Of a DNA stretch of 35,107 nucleotides, positions 1 through 7,976 are shown in pieces; position 1 is the first letter of the stretch; each line of letters begins with the position of its first letter. Both the position numbers and the translations under genes were made by a program. The notes below the pieces were generated by a model. The model searched no databases, was not told where the DNA came from, and was given only the letters and a program-made list of their open reading frames with translations. This DNA comes from CAG-791 sp963650385 (lineage in GTDB: Bacteria > Bacillota > Clostridia > Lachnospirales > Lachnospiraceae), in the NCBI GenBank assembly GCA_963650385.1, contig CAVJLL010000027.1, forward strand, positions 1 through 35,107. The letters run 5' to 3'.

Positions 1-56
1 GCCATAGCTCCGGCAAGAATAACAGCACCTGTACGTGTCAAAATAGTATTTTTCAT
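1..56 (-). CDS. N-terminus of a secreted or membrane protein, cut by the window edge
   Basis: Reading leftwards from an ATG at 54-56, the frame stays open to the window edge and encodes 18 whole residues, MKNTILTRTGAVILAGAM. The short basic start followed by a hydrophobic, small-residue stretch is what the first part of a signal peptide or first membrane helix looks like. A purine-rich GGGGAGGGAG sits about 13 bases upstream (around 70-79), acceptable as a ribosome site though rather far. Function cannot be told from so few residues. The downstream body of the gene lies outside the window. Confidence 0.5.
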   Translation of the reverse strand, partial: MKNTILTRTGAVILAGAM

Positions 57-391
57 TCTCTTATACTCTCCCTCCCCTTATTTGTGCTTTTGATTAAGCC
101 ATCTGTGCAGTGGGTTTGTGTGATGCAACCGCCTTATTTTGCATATCATAAATCCGCCATCCATCTGATTATATGATTTTCTTTGTCACTTCAAAGAGTG
201 GCGTCTCTAGTTAGACATTTTTATACTTTTCTGCTTGAATGTGCTGCATACGACAATAATTGATAAAATAGTGAAACGGACAAAGAACGGTGTGCGACCT
301 CATTTCCATCGCCGGAAAGCATGCGGCCATGGATCGGCTGTATGCATAGGCTGCTAATACGTGTAATCATCTGTAATCAAATTCAAGACAC
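57..391. other. 335-base non-coding stretch
   Basis: AT-rich sequence between the truncated gene at 1-56 and the tRNA terminator. No open frame with a ribosome site is visible. It should contain the promoter of the truncated leftward gene, but I could not pick a -35/-10 pair with confidence. Confidence 0.5.
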
Positions 392-433
392 AAAAAATCC
401 TCAGAAACATTGATTTCTCAACATTTCTGAGGA
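392..433 (-). terminator. Intrinsic terminator after tRNA-Pro
   Basis: On the minus strand, CCTCAGAAA pairs with TTTCTGAGG around a loop of about 17 bases, followed by ATTTTTTG. It starts about ten bases past the tRNA 3' end, so it most likely terminates the tRNA transcript. Confidence 0.8.
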
Positions 434-442
434 CTCTCACCA

Positions 443-516
443 TCGAGGCGACAAGATTCGAACTTGCGGCCTCCGCGTCCCGAACGCGGCGCTCTACCAA
501 ACTGAGCCACGCCTCG
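443..516 (-). tRNA. tRNA-Pro (anticodon CGG)
   Basis: On the minus strand the sequence folds as a standard 74-base cloverleaf. The acceptor stem is CGAGGCG/CGCCTCG with discriminator A, and the C1-G72 pair is typical of bacterial tRNA-Pro. The D-arm region contains GGCTCAGTTTGGTAGAGC. The anticodon arm is CCGCG-TTCGGGA-CGCGG, giving anticodon CGG (reads CCG). The T-arm contains GTTCGAATC. No CCA is encoded after the discriminator, so the tail must be added by CCA-adding enzyme. It lies 37 bases beyond the stop codon of the MATE gene on the same strand and is followed by its own terminator. Confidence 0.96.
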
Positions 517-522
517 ATTCAT

Positions 523-547
523 ATCTGCTTCTTCGTCAGAAGCAGAT
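523..547. other. Perfect 10-bp hairpin between the MATE gene and the tRNA
   Basis: ATCTGCTTCT and AGAAGCAGAT are perfect inverted repeats around the loop TCGTC. On the minus strand the structure sits 6 bases after the MATE stop codon and 6 bases before the tRNA 5' end. There is no U-tract, so it is a weak terminator candidate. It could stabilise the upstream mRNA end or mark where the tRNA is cut from a read-through transcript. Confidence 0.65.
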
Positions 548-553
548 GTTATG

Positions 554-1870
554 TTACAACGAATTCTCCGCCGTGTCAACACGAATCTTAATTCCCAACG
601 CAATTACTCCGGTGACGAGCTGCGCCAGGGGAATGGCGCACCAAACGCCGTCCAGTCCCAGCCTCGGCGGGATCGTCAGCATTGCAGTGAGGGACAGAAT
701 CGGCTCTGCATAAACCAGCACATAGGAGAACATCGCCCGCTCTGTCGCATAGCAATAGGAGCTGGTGACACGCACGAAGGCAACGAACAGGAGGGCCCCC
801 AGGAACAGAGGGAGCCGTATGCCGACCTCTCCGGCTGTCTCCGCGGAGGCACCGAAGAGCGGTCCGATCTGGTTTCTCGCCAGATACAGTCCGGCAACGC
901 AGGCAGCCGTGATGACTCCGGCCGTTTTATAGGCCAGTCTGCGGTTGCTCCGGGCTCCCTTCACGTCTCTCTCGCCATAGCACTCACTGATCAGCGGCTG
1001 GCTTCCGTCGCCCACACCCTGCAGCAGCATATAGGCAATCGCCACGACGTAATCAATGCAGCCATAGACTGCCACTGCCTGTTCGCCGCCGTAGATCTGC
1101 AGGAAGCGGTTCATCAGAACCAGTGTAACCGTCGGTGACAATGTCATGCCAAAGGGCGCGACGCCGATGCGCACCATCTTCCCCCAGGTATCCAGGAGCT
1201 TTTCTCTGCCGGGCATGCACATCCCCGGGCGCTTGTGCAGAAGGAATCCGACTGCCGCAGCCATCGTGACCGCCTGGCCGATCACGGTAGCAAGGGCCGC
1301 GCCGCTCATTCCCAGCGGAATCCACCAGACCAATACATAGTCCAGAATAATGTTCGTCACAAAGCCCAGGATCATCGATACCATGGCATAGGTTGTTCCG
1401 CCCATATTGCGGATAAACGGCACCAGTCCCGTCGCCAGGAGCTGGAATACCGTTCCGTATGCCAGCATCCGGACATAATCCGCCGTCATTTCCAGAATGT
1501 CGCCTTCCGCACCCAGAAAAGCCAAAATAGGATACAGCCCAGCCAGAAACGCCGCCGTCAGCACCGCGCTGACGAGCAGCAGCAGGATTACCGCCGCGGT
1601 ATAGCATTCCTCCTGGTCGTGTTTTTTTCCCTGTGCACCGTAAACGGTATAGCGGATGGCTCCTGCCAGGCCAAGCCCTGTTCCGACGGCCTGAATCAGC
1701 ACGGCCAACGGATACCCGATGGTGACGGACGCAAGTCCTGCATCGCCGAGCTTCTGCCCGATGAAAAATCCGTCCACAATGCTGTAGACACCCGCCAATG
1801 CAAAGGCGAGAATGGACGGAACAACAATTGCATAGTAGTTTCTGGCTGTCTTTGGATCGTGTTTTTTCAA
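554..1870 (-). CDS. MATE-family multidrug/Na+ antiporter
   Basis: A 438-residue polytopic membrane protein of normal MATE length with about 12 hydrophobic segments. The N-terminal half has the usual MATE features: an early DGFFIGQ stretch, the GLGLAGAIRYT region and a GMSGAALATVIGQ stretch near the middle. Family members export cationic drugs and metabolites in exchange for Na+ or H+; the substrate here cannot be predicted. The start is a TTG at 1868-1870, supported by AGGAGAAG about 10 bases upstream; no nearby in-frame ATG has a better site. The leader upstream is a structured repeat (1899-2008) with a TATAAT box at 2014-2019. The 3' neighbour is tRNA-Pro. Confidence 0.9.
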   Translation of the reverse strand: MKKHDPKTARNYYAIVVPSILAFALAGVYSIVDGFFIGQKLGDAGLASVTIGYPLAVLIQAVGTGLGLAGAIRYTVYGAQGKKHDQEECYTAAVILLLLVSAVLTAAFLAGLYPILAFLGAEGDILEMTADYVRMLAYGTVFQLLATGLVPFIRNMGGTTYAMVSMILGFVTNIILDYVLVWWIPLGMSGAALATVIGQAVTMAAAVGFLLHKRPGMCMPGREKLLDTWGKMVRIGVAPFGMTLSPTVTLVLMNRFLQIYGGEQAVAVYGCIDYVVAIAYMLLQGVGDGSQPLISECYGERDVKGARSNRRLAYKTAGVITAACVAGLYLARNQIGPLFGASAETAGEVGIRLPLFLGALLFVAFVRVTSSYCYATERAMFSYVLVYAEPILSLTAMLTIPPRLGLDGVWCAIPLAQLVTGVIALGIKIRVDTAENSL

Positions 1871-1898
1871 TCTGTTCGTTCTTCTCCTGTTCTCTTGA

Positions 1899-2008
1899 GC
1901 ATCACGTTAACGATTCGGAGCCCATTGGAAAATCGCTGCTGCAAAGCTTCTCTTTTGCTCAAGCGGCGTTCTCGCCGTCGCTTTTACGGCCGGTGTGATG
2001 CTGAATAG
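1899..2008. repeat. Degenerate copy (A) of the 151-bp palindromic element, forming the MATE 5' leader
   Basis: The stretch 1911-1990 matches the left half of the full element at 25994-26144: CGGAGCCCATT, the TCGCTGCTGC segment, GCTTCTCTTTTGCTC and the hairpin GGCGTTCTCGCC are recognisable. The right half is missing except for CTGAATAG at 2001-2008, the core of the right terminal repeat. A new closing stem flanks it: GCATCAC (1899-1905) pairs with GTGATGC (1995-2001). The copy lies between the -10 box at 2014-2019 and the MATE ribosome site, so it would be transcribed as the leader of that gene. Confidence 0.7.
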
Positions 2009-2013
2009 ACTGT

Positions 2014-2019
2014 ATTATA
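2014..2019 (-). promoter_or_regulatory. -10 box, probable promoter of the MATE gene
   Basis: Reads TATAAT on the minus strand. The expected start point, about 2007, coincides with the right end of repeat copy A. No good -35 box is found 16-18 bases upstream, so the promoter would be weak or activator-dependent. Confidence 0.5.
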
Positions 2020-2238
2020 CCCTTCCGCCACTTTTCCGCTAAGAACTCTGCGTGCGGCGTTAACATCCCGCCAAGGCAGCGTCCGGCCGCAACACAACGC
2101 CGGATCCCGGTGCTATGGTATAGGAAACCTGCAGCAAGGGTGCTGCGGCGGCCAGTTTTTACATCATCCATTGCCCTCATCCGTGCCGCACAGTTTCCCT
2201 TGCACAGGCGTTAATTCTAACTTAATGGGAGGCCTTGT

Positions 2239-2334
2239 ATGAGCGGAAATGGTGTATTTATTATTGATTGCATTGTAACAGCGATTGTCATTGCTGCATT
2301 CTACTTCTACAACAAGAAGCACGACGAGAAGTGA
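2239..2334 (+). CDS. 31-residue single-helix membrane protein
   Basis: A short frame from ATG 2239 to TGA 2334. GGGAGG stands 6 bases before the ATG, a near-ideal ribosome site. The protein begins MSGNGVF, continues as one hydrophobic helix (about residues 7-24) and ends in the charged tail YNKKHDEK, which predicts a single-pass protein with its C-terminus in the cytoplasm. It is alone on the plus strand between leftward genes and is followed by a strong hairpin terminator at 2407-2445, so it looks like a one-gene transcript. I do not recognise the family. The clean ribosome site and own terminator argue that it is real. Confidence 0.7.
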   Translation: MSGNGVFIIDCIVTAIVIAAFYFYNKKHDEK

Positions 2335-2406
2335 TTATGCTGCGAATCCAACGACTGTCTCAGCAGACATCAGATTGGCTTCTCAAGTGAATCATCTCTT
2401 ACCGAC

Positions 2407-2445
2407 AAGCTCCCTGCACTTACACAGTGCAGGGAGCTTTGTTAT
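2407..2445 (+). terminator. Intrinsic terminator after the 31-residue gene
   Basis: AAGCTCCCTGCACT pairs perfectly (14 bp) with AGTGCAGGGAGCTT around the loop TACAC, followed by TGTTAT. It also lies 10 bases beyond the stop of the convergent VWA gene (2456) and may serve both strands, although the U-run is poor on the minus side. Confidence 0.75.
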
Positions 2446-2455
2446 CCACTAACTG

Positions 2456-4210
2456 CTACAGCAGACGGATCCGGTTCTGCAGCATGCCGCCCACGGCCTC
2501 CGCGAACAGGTCCAGCTGACGGATTCTCGTGAAATCCTGCTCATAAATCCGGCGTGCGTTCGGCAGCGCCGAATCCTCACCCGTGAATACGCACAAAACA
2601 GTGATGCCGGCCATTCTTGCCCGGTGCACCTCCGCCGCAGTGTCCTCGACACTGATCTCGGCCGCATAGTCCTGATACTGCCCCGTCGATGTGCGGACCT
2701 TGATCATGTCGTTGGGACGGCAGTCCGACAGCACGATCAGAATCCGGTGCTCGGCATGATTGTCCTTCTGCAGAATTCCGGATGCCAGCCGAATGGCCAG
2801 TCCGTCCCGGTTGGCCCCAGCGGTAAAGTAATCGAAAACCCTGCGGTTATTCCCGGTCTCTTCATAGTCGCGGTACAGATTCATCACCGTATAGCCATTC
2901 ATCGAGCAGAAGGAATACATACGGACCGGAATGCCGCAGTTCGTCAATGCCTGCGCGATCATGTAGCCCTGCGCTGCCACGGTTTCCTGCCGGTGCAGCT
3001 GTGAGGTCGAGGCATCCAGCAGAAGGTCCACTGTCAGATTCCCCGTGTCTCCTCGAATCGTCTTTTCAAAAACCTTCTCATCGTCCAGATACAGGGCCCG
3101 CCAGACCAGATTCCCGCGCAGACGGCCTGCCGAGGATTTCACCGTCTGGTCCTCCAGATGCACGAGCATGGAATTGCGGATTCTCGCCGTCAGCTTCTCC
3201 AGCTGCACGCGATAGACGCCTTCCTTGTCCTCGTACGCCTTCCGGTTCCGCTCTCCCTGCCGGATGGCCTCCTGGCGCATCTTGCCGGCGTAGCCGGACT
3301 TCAGCATGTCCTCGGTGTATTCGCCCCTCGTGATGTGGAGCTTGACATCCGTGTGATTGCCCCAGCAGTACTCCTTCTGCAGCTTTGCCGTTTCCTTCTC
3401 CGTATAGAGCGGCTTTCCGAAATAGTTGGTGATGTATTCCTTCAGACCCTCGTCGGTCTGCGCGGTATAGTTGGCAAAGGCCACACTCAGGTGACTCTGG
3501 TCCAGCACCTCGCTGCCGTATTCCGAGACGTGCTCGCCATAGCCAAAGGACATCCGCCGCACCGGTCCCATGTCTGCCCTGCTCTGCCCCTTCTTCCGCA
3601 GCATTGTAAACAGCGCCAATGGGTTAAACAGCTTCCGGTCTCCTCCCGGGAGCTCCGGTCCGTTCAGGCGGTAGGTGAAATACTTCTCCAGCGTCTTCGT
3701 CAGGTGCTCAATGATCGCGTCCGTGTCCAGGTCCGGCCCCAGCTCAATCTCATCCAGGAGCTTCCGGTCCGCCAGATCCGGCAGCCCGCAGTCCTCCCCC
3801 AGCGCCCTACGGAAATGTCCCATGGTGATTGCCAGTAGGCGCTGTCCCGCGGAATCCTCCAGCGAGAACTCGCCGTGCATGGAATCCAGCTTGTGCAGCG
3901 CATACTGCCTGCGCAGATACGGGAAAACAGGACGCGCCGCTTTCTCCTTCTCATAGGCAGCATTCTCCAGTGCCAGCCAGAACAGGCTCTCGTAGACGCC
4001 CTGATTGATGGTCTCGTGGAAGGTATTGTAGAAGGCCAGCAGCTCCTGCCAGTTGTAGTGCAGATGAACCGCCCCGACAATGCTGTTCCAGTATATGTCC
4101 GCCTTCCCATCGGCATCGTAGACCCGGAATCCCGTCTCGATGGTGTAGTCGTGCGCGCTGTTCCAAATCAGGTTGGCCGCTCGTTTTTTTTCAAATTCTG
4201 TGATTTCCAT
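2456..4210 (-). CDS. VWA-domain protein, partner of a MoxR ATPase (NorD/CoxE-like)
   Basis: 584 residues, no signal peptide or membrane helix. The first ~380 residues are charged and largely helical with no motif I can name. The C-terminal ~190 residues form a von Willebrand A domain: beta-strand LTVDLLLDASTSQ carries the MIDAS metal motif DxSxS (Asp399, Ser401, Ser403), and a later strand ILIVLSDCRPND supplies the third acidic loop. MoxR/VWA pairs are known to act together as chaperones that insert metals or remodel partner complexes (for example NorQ/NorD, CbbQ/CbbO). The ATPase gene ends 27 bases upstream on the same strand, so the two are almost certainly co-transcribed. No cofactor-bearing client enzyme is encoded nearby. 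The start codon has only a weak ribosome site and may depend on translation of the ATPase. Confidence 0.8.
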   Translation of the reverse strand: MEITEFEKKRAANLIWNSAHDYTIETGFRVYDADGKADIYWNSIVGAVHLHYNWQELLAFYNTFHETINQGVYESLFWLALENAAYEKEKAARPVFPYLRRQYALHKLDSMHGEFSLEDSAGQRLLAITMGHFRRALGEDCGLPDLADRKLLDEIELGPDLDTDAIIEHLTKTLEKYFTYRLNGPELPGGDRKLFNPLALFTMLRKKGQSRADMGPVRRMSFGYGEHVSEYGSEVLDQSHLSVAFANYTAQTDEGLKEYITNYFGKPLYTEKETAKLQKEYCWGNHTDVKLHITRGEYTEDMLKSGYAGKMRQEAIRQGERNRKAYEDKEGVYRVQLEKLTARIRNSMLVHLEDQTVKSSAGRLRGNLVWRALYLDDEKVFEKTIRGDTGNLTVDLLLDASTSQLHRQETVAAQGYMIAQALTNCGIPVRMYSFCSMNGYTVMNLYRDYEETGNNRRVFDYFTAGANRDGLAIRLASGILQKDNHAEHRILIVLSDCRPNDMIKVRTSTGQYQDYAAEISVEDTAAEVHRARMAGITVLCVFTGEDSALPNARRIYEQDFTRIRQLDLFAEAVGGMLQNRIRLL

Positions 4211-4237
4211 GTTCGCTCAGCCTGTGCTCTCTTCTCC

Positions 4238-5155
4238 TCAGGCGAAAACATCATCCTTCCCCAGATCGCCGGGGAACCGGACCGTGATCATATCGCTGAC
4301 CAGCTGCCGTTCATAATCGTCAAAGCACTTATTCACAATGCCCAGCTGCAGGGCCTGCACAACCGGAAGGCCGCGCTCCATCATCTTGATCGCCGCCAGC
4401 AGACCGCGCAGGTCCAGCGCCTTCGTAGAAATCTCGCCGCCCTCGCATTTCCTGCGGATATCGCCAAAGAGCTTCGCGAACTGGTCCTTGTACTCCGGCT
4501 TGATCGACGGATACTTGTCCTGAATCAGCTTCTTGAGATTGTCCTCGGTGATCACCGGCATCTGAATGATCATGAAACGCGACGCCAGTGCCTCATTCAC
4601 CTCGCGTGTGCCGGCATAGCCATAGTTCATCGTGCCGATGAAGCGGGTTGCCTCGTGCAGGGCGATGCGCTGATAGCCGGGCACGTCAATGATGCGGCGG
4701 AAGTCCAGCGTGGCATGCAGGACCGCAAGGGATTCGTTTTTGGCCATGTTGATCTCGTCCAGAATGCCGAAGCCCCCCTCTTCCGCGCACTGCAGAATTG
4801 GGCCTTTGCGCAGCGTGACCTTCCCGTTTTCAAAGGTATCGGTTCCGATCAGCGAGGCAGCATCGGTATTGATATAGAAGGAAACGTCCCATTCCGGCCG
4901 CTGCAGCACCGAAGAGAGTCCCTCCGCCAGCACATTCTTGCCGGTTGCCTTCGGGCCTACCAGCAGAAGGTTTTCGCCCGCGAGCAGTGTGGAAAGCGCC
5001 TGCTCCCAGATTTCCTTTCCGTAATACGAATACTGCGGCGTGGGAATTCTCTTCTGCATGCCGTCTCCGAGCTTATAGAAGCTCCGGAAGTGCTCCACCT
5101 CCGAAAGAATGCTGTCCGATATTCCTTCCTGCCGCAAAAAGTCCAGTGTATCCAT
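4238..5155 (-). CDS. MoxR-type AAA+ ATPase
   Basis: 305 residues. Walker A is GPKATGKN (67-74), Walker B is ILDEIN (131-136), sensor 1 is FIGTMN (172-177), and ASRF (191-194) supplies the expected arginine finger. These, with the short C-terminal lid, place it in the MoxR branch of AAA+ proteins, ring-forming chaperones that work with VWA partners. The frame is open 53 codons further upstream, but ATG 5153-5155 has GAGGAG 5-6 bases before it, and the upstream part runs through the terminator hairpin at 5229-5264, so I start here. It is followed after 82 bases of non-coding sequence... by the VWA gene only 27 bases downstream, with which it forms a pair. Upstream is the terminator of cstA, so it should have its own promoter; none is obvious. 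Confidence 0.85.
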   Translation of the reverse strand: MDTLDFLRQEGISDSILSEVEHFRSFYKLGDGMQKRIPTPQYSYYGKEIWEQALSTLLAGENLLLVGPKATGKNVLAEGLSSVLQRPEWDVSFYINTDAASLIGTDTFENGKVTLRKGPILQCAEEGGFGILDEINMAKNESLAVLHATLDFRRIIDVPGYQRIALHEATRFIGTMNYGYAGTREVNEALASRFMIIQMPVITEDNLKKLIQDKYPSIKPEYKDQFAKLFGDIRRKCEGGEISTKALDLRGLLAAIKMMERGLPVVQALQLGIVNKCFDDYERQLVSDMITVRFPGDLGKDDVFA

Positions 5156-5228
5156 CGTTCTCCTCTTTTCTGCGCTGCGGCTCCAGCGGTTTGCAGCAAG
5201 CTGCGTTCCGCCGGATAACCTCCACAGC

Positions 5229-5264
5229 AAAAGGCCGCCGAACGTACCCTGTCCGGCGGCCTTT
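5229..5264 (-). terminator. Intrinsic terminator of cstA
   Basis: AAAGGCCGCCG pairs with CGGCGGCCTTT (11 bp) around a 13-base loop. On the minus strand the stem ends in TTTT. It begins 66 bases beyond the cstA stop codon and separates cstA from the MoxR gene. Confidence 0.8.
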
Positions 5265-5330
5265 CCATTGTTACTGTTTATTCTCCATGAGGGCACAGCC
5301 TGACCAATCCCCACGGAATATGTCTGTTTC

Positions 5331-6884
5331 TTAGGCTGCTGCCTTCTTCTTGCCGTTCATGATTACGATAATAACATAGAACACTGCGAATACTACACCG
5401 ATGATGTAGGAAATGTTCCACGGCAGGCTGAAGCCGATCTTCTGGCTCATAATGAAGGTGCAGGTTACAAATGCATAGAATGCTGCAGGAATCAACGGCA
5501 TCCAGATGTATTTAACCTTGCCGCTCTTATACATCCAGGTTGCAACGCATGCCAGAGCGAACAGAGAGATCATCTGGTTGGACCAAGCGAAATATCTCCA
5601 CAGCGTATTGAAGCCGTTGGAATCGAACTTTGCCCAGATCAGGATCAGGTATACCAGTACGAATACCGGAACTGCAAGTCCGATGCGCTGCTTGTTGTTC
5701 TCCTGCTTGATGTGCAGGGAATCAGACAGCGTCAGACGAAGTGCACGAAGTGCGGTATCGCCGGAGGTAATCGGCAGTACGATAACGCCGATCAGGGCGA
5801 TGACGCCGCCGACAGAGCCCAGTGCGTTCTTGCACAGAACACCGACAACCGAGGTTGCGGAAACAGCCGTAAGCTCGCCGTTCTTGAGAACATTGAAAGC
5901 ACCGTCAACCATTGTAACGCCGCCTGCCGTTGCACCCATGTTGATCATAGCCATGGTGCCTGCTGCCCAGCACATTGCGATGAAGCCCTCTACAACCATC
6001 ATGTTGTAGAATGTCATGCGGCCGTTCTTCTCGGATTCCATGGTACGGGATACCAGAGCGGTCTGTGTGCTGTGGAAGCCGGAAAGGATACCACATGCTA
6101 CCGTTACGAAGAAGATCGGCAGGAAGTGTCCGCCGTCTGCTGCAAACGGGCTGGAGCCAAAGTAAGCGCCGAAATCAAAGCCGCCGTCTGCTGCAAATAC
6201 ACCAACGGTGTTCCAGTTGTCCCAGAGGTTGATCAGCGGATATCCCTTTGCGAAAATGGCAATGAAGATACCAACTGCAGAGAATACCAGGATCAGACCG
6301 AAGATCGGATATACACGTCCGATGATCTTATCGATCGGGAATACCGTAGCAATCAGGTAGTACACGAAGATAACCGTGTAGATGATCCACGTGGATGCCT
6401 CCTGCGGTGTTCCGCCGAAGCCGAATACCTGTGTAGCAGCGATATCGCCGGGGGTATAAATGAATACTGCGCCGACCAGGAGCAGCAGGATGCAGATGAA
6501 GATATCGTACAGAACATAGACAACCTTGTTGGTGTAGTTCTTAACGAAGTCGGGCATCTGTGTGCCGCCGTCGCGCGTGCAGATCATGCCGCTGAAGTAG
6601 TCATGCATGGAGCCGCCGATGATGTTGCCGATCGGGATTGCAAGGAATGCAATGGGTCCGAACAGGATGCCCTGGATGGGTCCCAGGATCGGGCCGGTTC
6701 CTGCGATGTTCAGCAGGTTGATCAAGCTGTTCTTCCATGTCTTCATCGGTACGTAGTCCACGCCGTCCTGCTTGGCATAGGCGGGTGTCTCGCGGTCATC
6801 CGGTCCGAAGACGTTCTCGCAAAGCTGTCCGTACAGCAGTCCGCCGCCGAAAAGAATTACGAGGCCAATTAAAAATGTTGCCAT
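5331..6884 (-). CDS. cstA: CstA-family carbon-starvation transporter
   Basis: 517 residues with many transmembrane segments. Signature stretches include NIAGTGPILGPIQG near the N-terminus, GGSMHDYFSGM, CGILSGFHSTQTALVSRT and LPITSGDTALRALRL, all typical of the CstA/BtsT family. Known members in enteric bacteria import pyruvate or take part in peptide use during starvation; the exact substrate here is inferred only from the family. The length fits the shorter Firmicute form rather than the ~700-residue E. coli proteins. The frame is open 23 codons further upstream, but ATG 6882-6884 has AGGAGGAG directly before it and the first helix starts at once (MATFLIGLVILFGGG). A 9-bp inverted repeat (6897-6929) abuts the ribosome site. 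The unknown membrane protein gene ends 90 bases upstream on the same strand. Confidence 0.92.
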   Translation of the reverse strand: MATFLIGLVILFGGGLLYGQLCENVFGPDDRETPAYAKQDGVDYVPMKTWKNSLINLLNIAGTGPILGPIQGILFGPIAFLAIPIGNIIGGSMHDYFSGMICTRDGGTQMPDFVKNYTNKVVYVLYDIFICILLLLVGAVFIYTPGDIAATQVFGFGGTPQEASTWIIYTVIFVYYLIATVFPIDKIIGRVYPIFGLILVFSAVGIFIAIFAKGYPLINLWDNWNTVGVFAADGGFDFGAYFGSSPFAADGGHFLPIFFVTVACGILSGFHSTQTALVSRTMESEKNGRMTFYNMMVVEGFIAMCWAAGTMAMINMGATAGGVTMVDGAFNVLKNGELTAVSATSVVGVLCKNALGSVGGVIALIGVIVLPITSGDTALRALRLTLSDSLHIKQENNKQRIGLAVPVFVLVYLILIWAKFDSNGFNTLWRYFAWSNQMISLFALACVATWMYKSGKVKYIWMPLIPAAFYAFVTCTFIMSQKIGFSLPWNISYIIGVVFAVFYVIIVIMNGKKKAAA

Positions 6885-6896
6885 ATCTCCTCCTTC

Positions 6897-6929
6897 TTGG
6901 TCACAAAATGATTGGGTACCTGTGACCAA
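6897..6929. promoter_or_regulatory. Inverted repeat directly upstream of the cstA ribosome site
   Basis: TTGGTCACA and TGTGACCAA are perfect 9-bp inverted repeats around a 15-base spacer. On the minus strand the second arm ends only a few bases before AAGGAGGAG of cstA. It could be a two-site protein operator or an mRNA hairpin controlling access to the ribosome site. Confidence 0.65.
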
Positions 6930-6974
6930 ATCACACATAAAAAGTATTACCAACAGGATCTGCAGACATTGGCC

Positions 6975-7976
6975 TTATCTGTAATCCTGTACAGTAAACA
7001 AGGGTTTGATGGCGACCACCTGCCGGTAGTCGTCTTTGGACAGAACCACAGACGAATCCATCGCCTTCAGATCTGCCTTCAATACGGATAATGCGTCCGC
7101 CGCCGTCTCTGCCCGCTGCTCCTGCAGAATGCGGATCATGCGGTCAAACGTGTACGGATGTGCGTAGCAATACGGGATCGGAAACGCCTTCAGATGCTTC
7201 AGCGAATTCTTCATCGCCTCCACGGACGCCTCATATTCTTTATTGCGAAGCTTCTTATTCGTCAGCTTGCTCGGAAGCCCTTTGCTGTTGATCGAGAGGA
7301 ATACCAGCATGACACCGACCAGTGAAATCACTGCGCCCACGCTCTTATTGCCGCCGGTCATCACCGCAATTCCCGCAAGCGTTGTCACAGCTCCTGCGAT
7401 GAGCATTCCCAGCGCAACATACCGAACCCACGGCTTCATCAGATCTGCATGGCGCTTGAGCTTGGCCATGCCGGCCATCTGCTCATACACCGCAGGGCGT
7501 TTATGGACCTCCCAGCGGGCATCCTCGAGCACCTTCTTGCTGTGCCGTGCGGTCTCCGAAAGGTCATTGGCCAGTGCTCTTGCCTCGGTCTCCTCCCGCT
7601 CCTTCTGTCTGCGGATTCCCTCCGGAGACAGGAGACTGATTTCCGGATGATTCTTCTCCAGATCATCCAGCATCTTATCCGCGTCCTGAAGATATCGGAA
7701 GGAGCAGGTCTGTTCCTTGCCCTCATCGTACCGGACAACAATGAACAGAACCGGTGCCAGGAAGCCTTTCCCGCTCGGGTTGCTCATGCCGACCCGCTTG
7801 AAGACGTTGGTCACCTGCGAATACGGAATGTAGAACCTCCGCGGGTGCATCGCGCTTCCCATATAGATTGCCTTCTCGCCCAGTCCACACTGGTCGTACC
7901 GGCGGGCCTTTTTGCGATCCGCCTTTACCTCATCCGGATCCAGAACAACCTGGCTCAGCGGCTTAGCTATACTCAT
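6975..7976 (-). CDS. Unknown membrane protein with two central helices
   Basis: 333 residues, family not recognised. The N-terminal ~180 residues are soluble and charged, including a long helical, probably coiled segment rich in Glu, Arg and Lys (about 118-178). Two hydrophobic helices follow (about 185-232, GMLIAGAVTTLAGIAVM and a second with AVISLVGVMLVFLSI), then a basic ~100-residue C-terminal tail. The topology suggests both ends are in the cytoplasm with a short hairpin in the membrane. The start ATG 7974-7976 has only a weak AAGGA about 15 bases upstream. An extended -10 (8020-8028) gives it a promoter with a short leader. Its stop is 90 bases before cstA, so a shared transcript is possible. 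No function should be inferred from that alone. Confidence 0.75.
   Translation of the reverse strand: MSIAKPLSQVVLDPDEVKADRKKARRYDQCGLGEKAIYMGSAMHPRRFYIPYSQVTNVFKRVGMSNPSGKGFLAPVLFIVVRYDEGKEQTCSFRYLQDADKMLDDLEKNHPEISLLSPEGIRRQKEREETEARALANDLSETARHSKKVLEDARWEVHKRPAVYEQMAGMAKLKRHADLMKPWVRYVALGMLIAGAVTTLAGIAVMTGGNKSVGAVISLVGVMLVFLSINSKGLPSKLTNKKLRNKEYEASVEAMKNSLKHLKAFPIPYCYAHPYTFDRMIRILQEQRAETAADALSVLKADLKAMDSSVVLSKDDYRQVVAIKPLFTVQDYR

Noticed and set aside
3875..5218. A 447-codon plus-strand frame
   Set aside because: Antisense shadow of the VWA and MoxR genes, whose motifs are clear on the minus strand.
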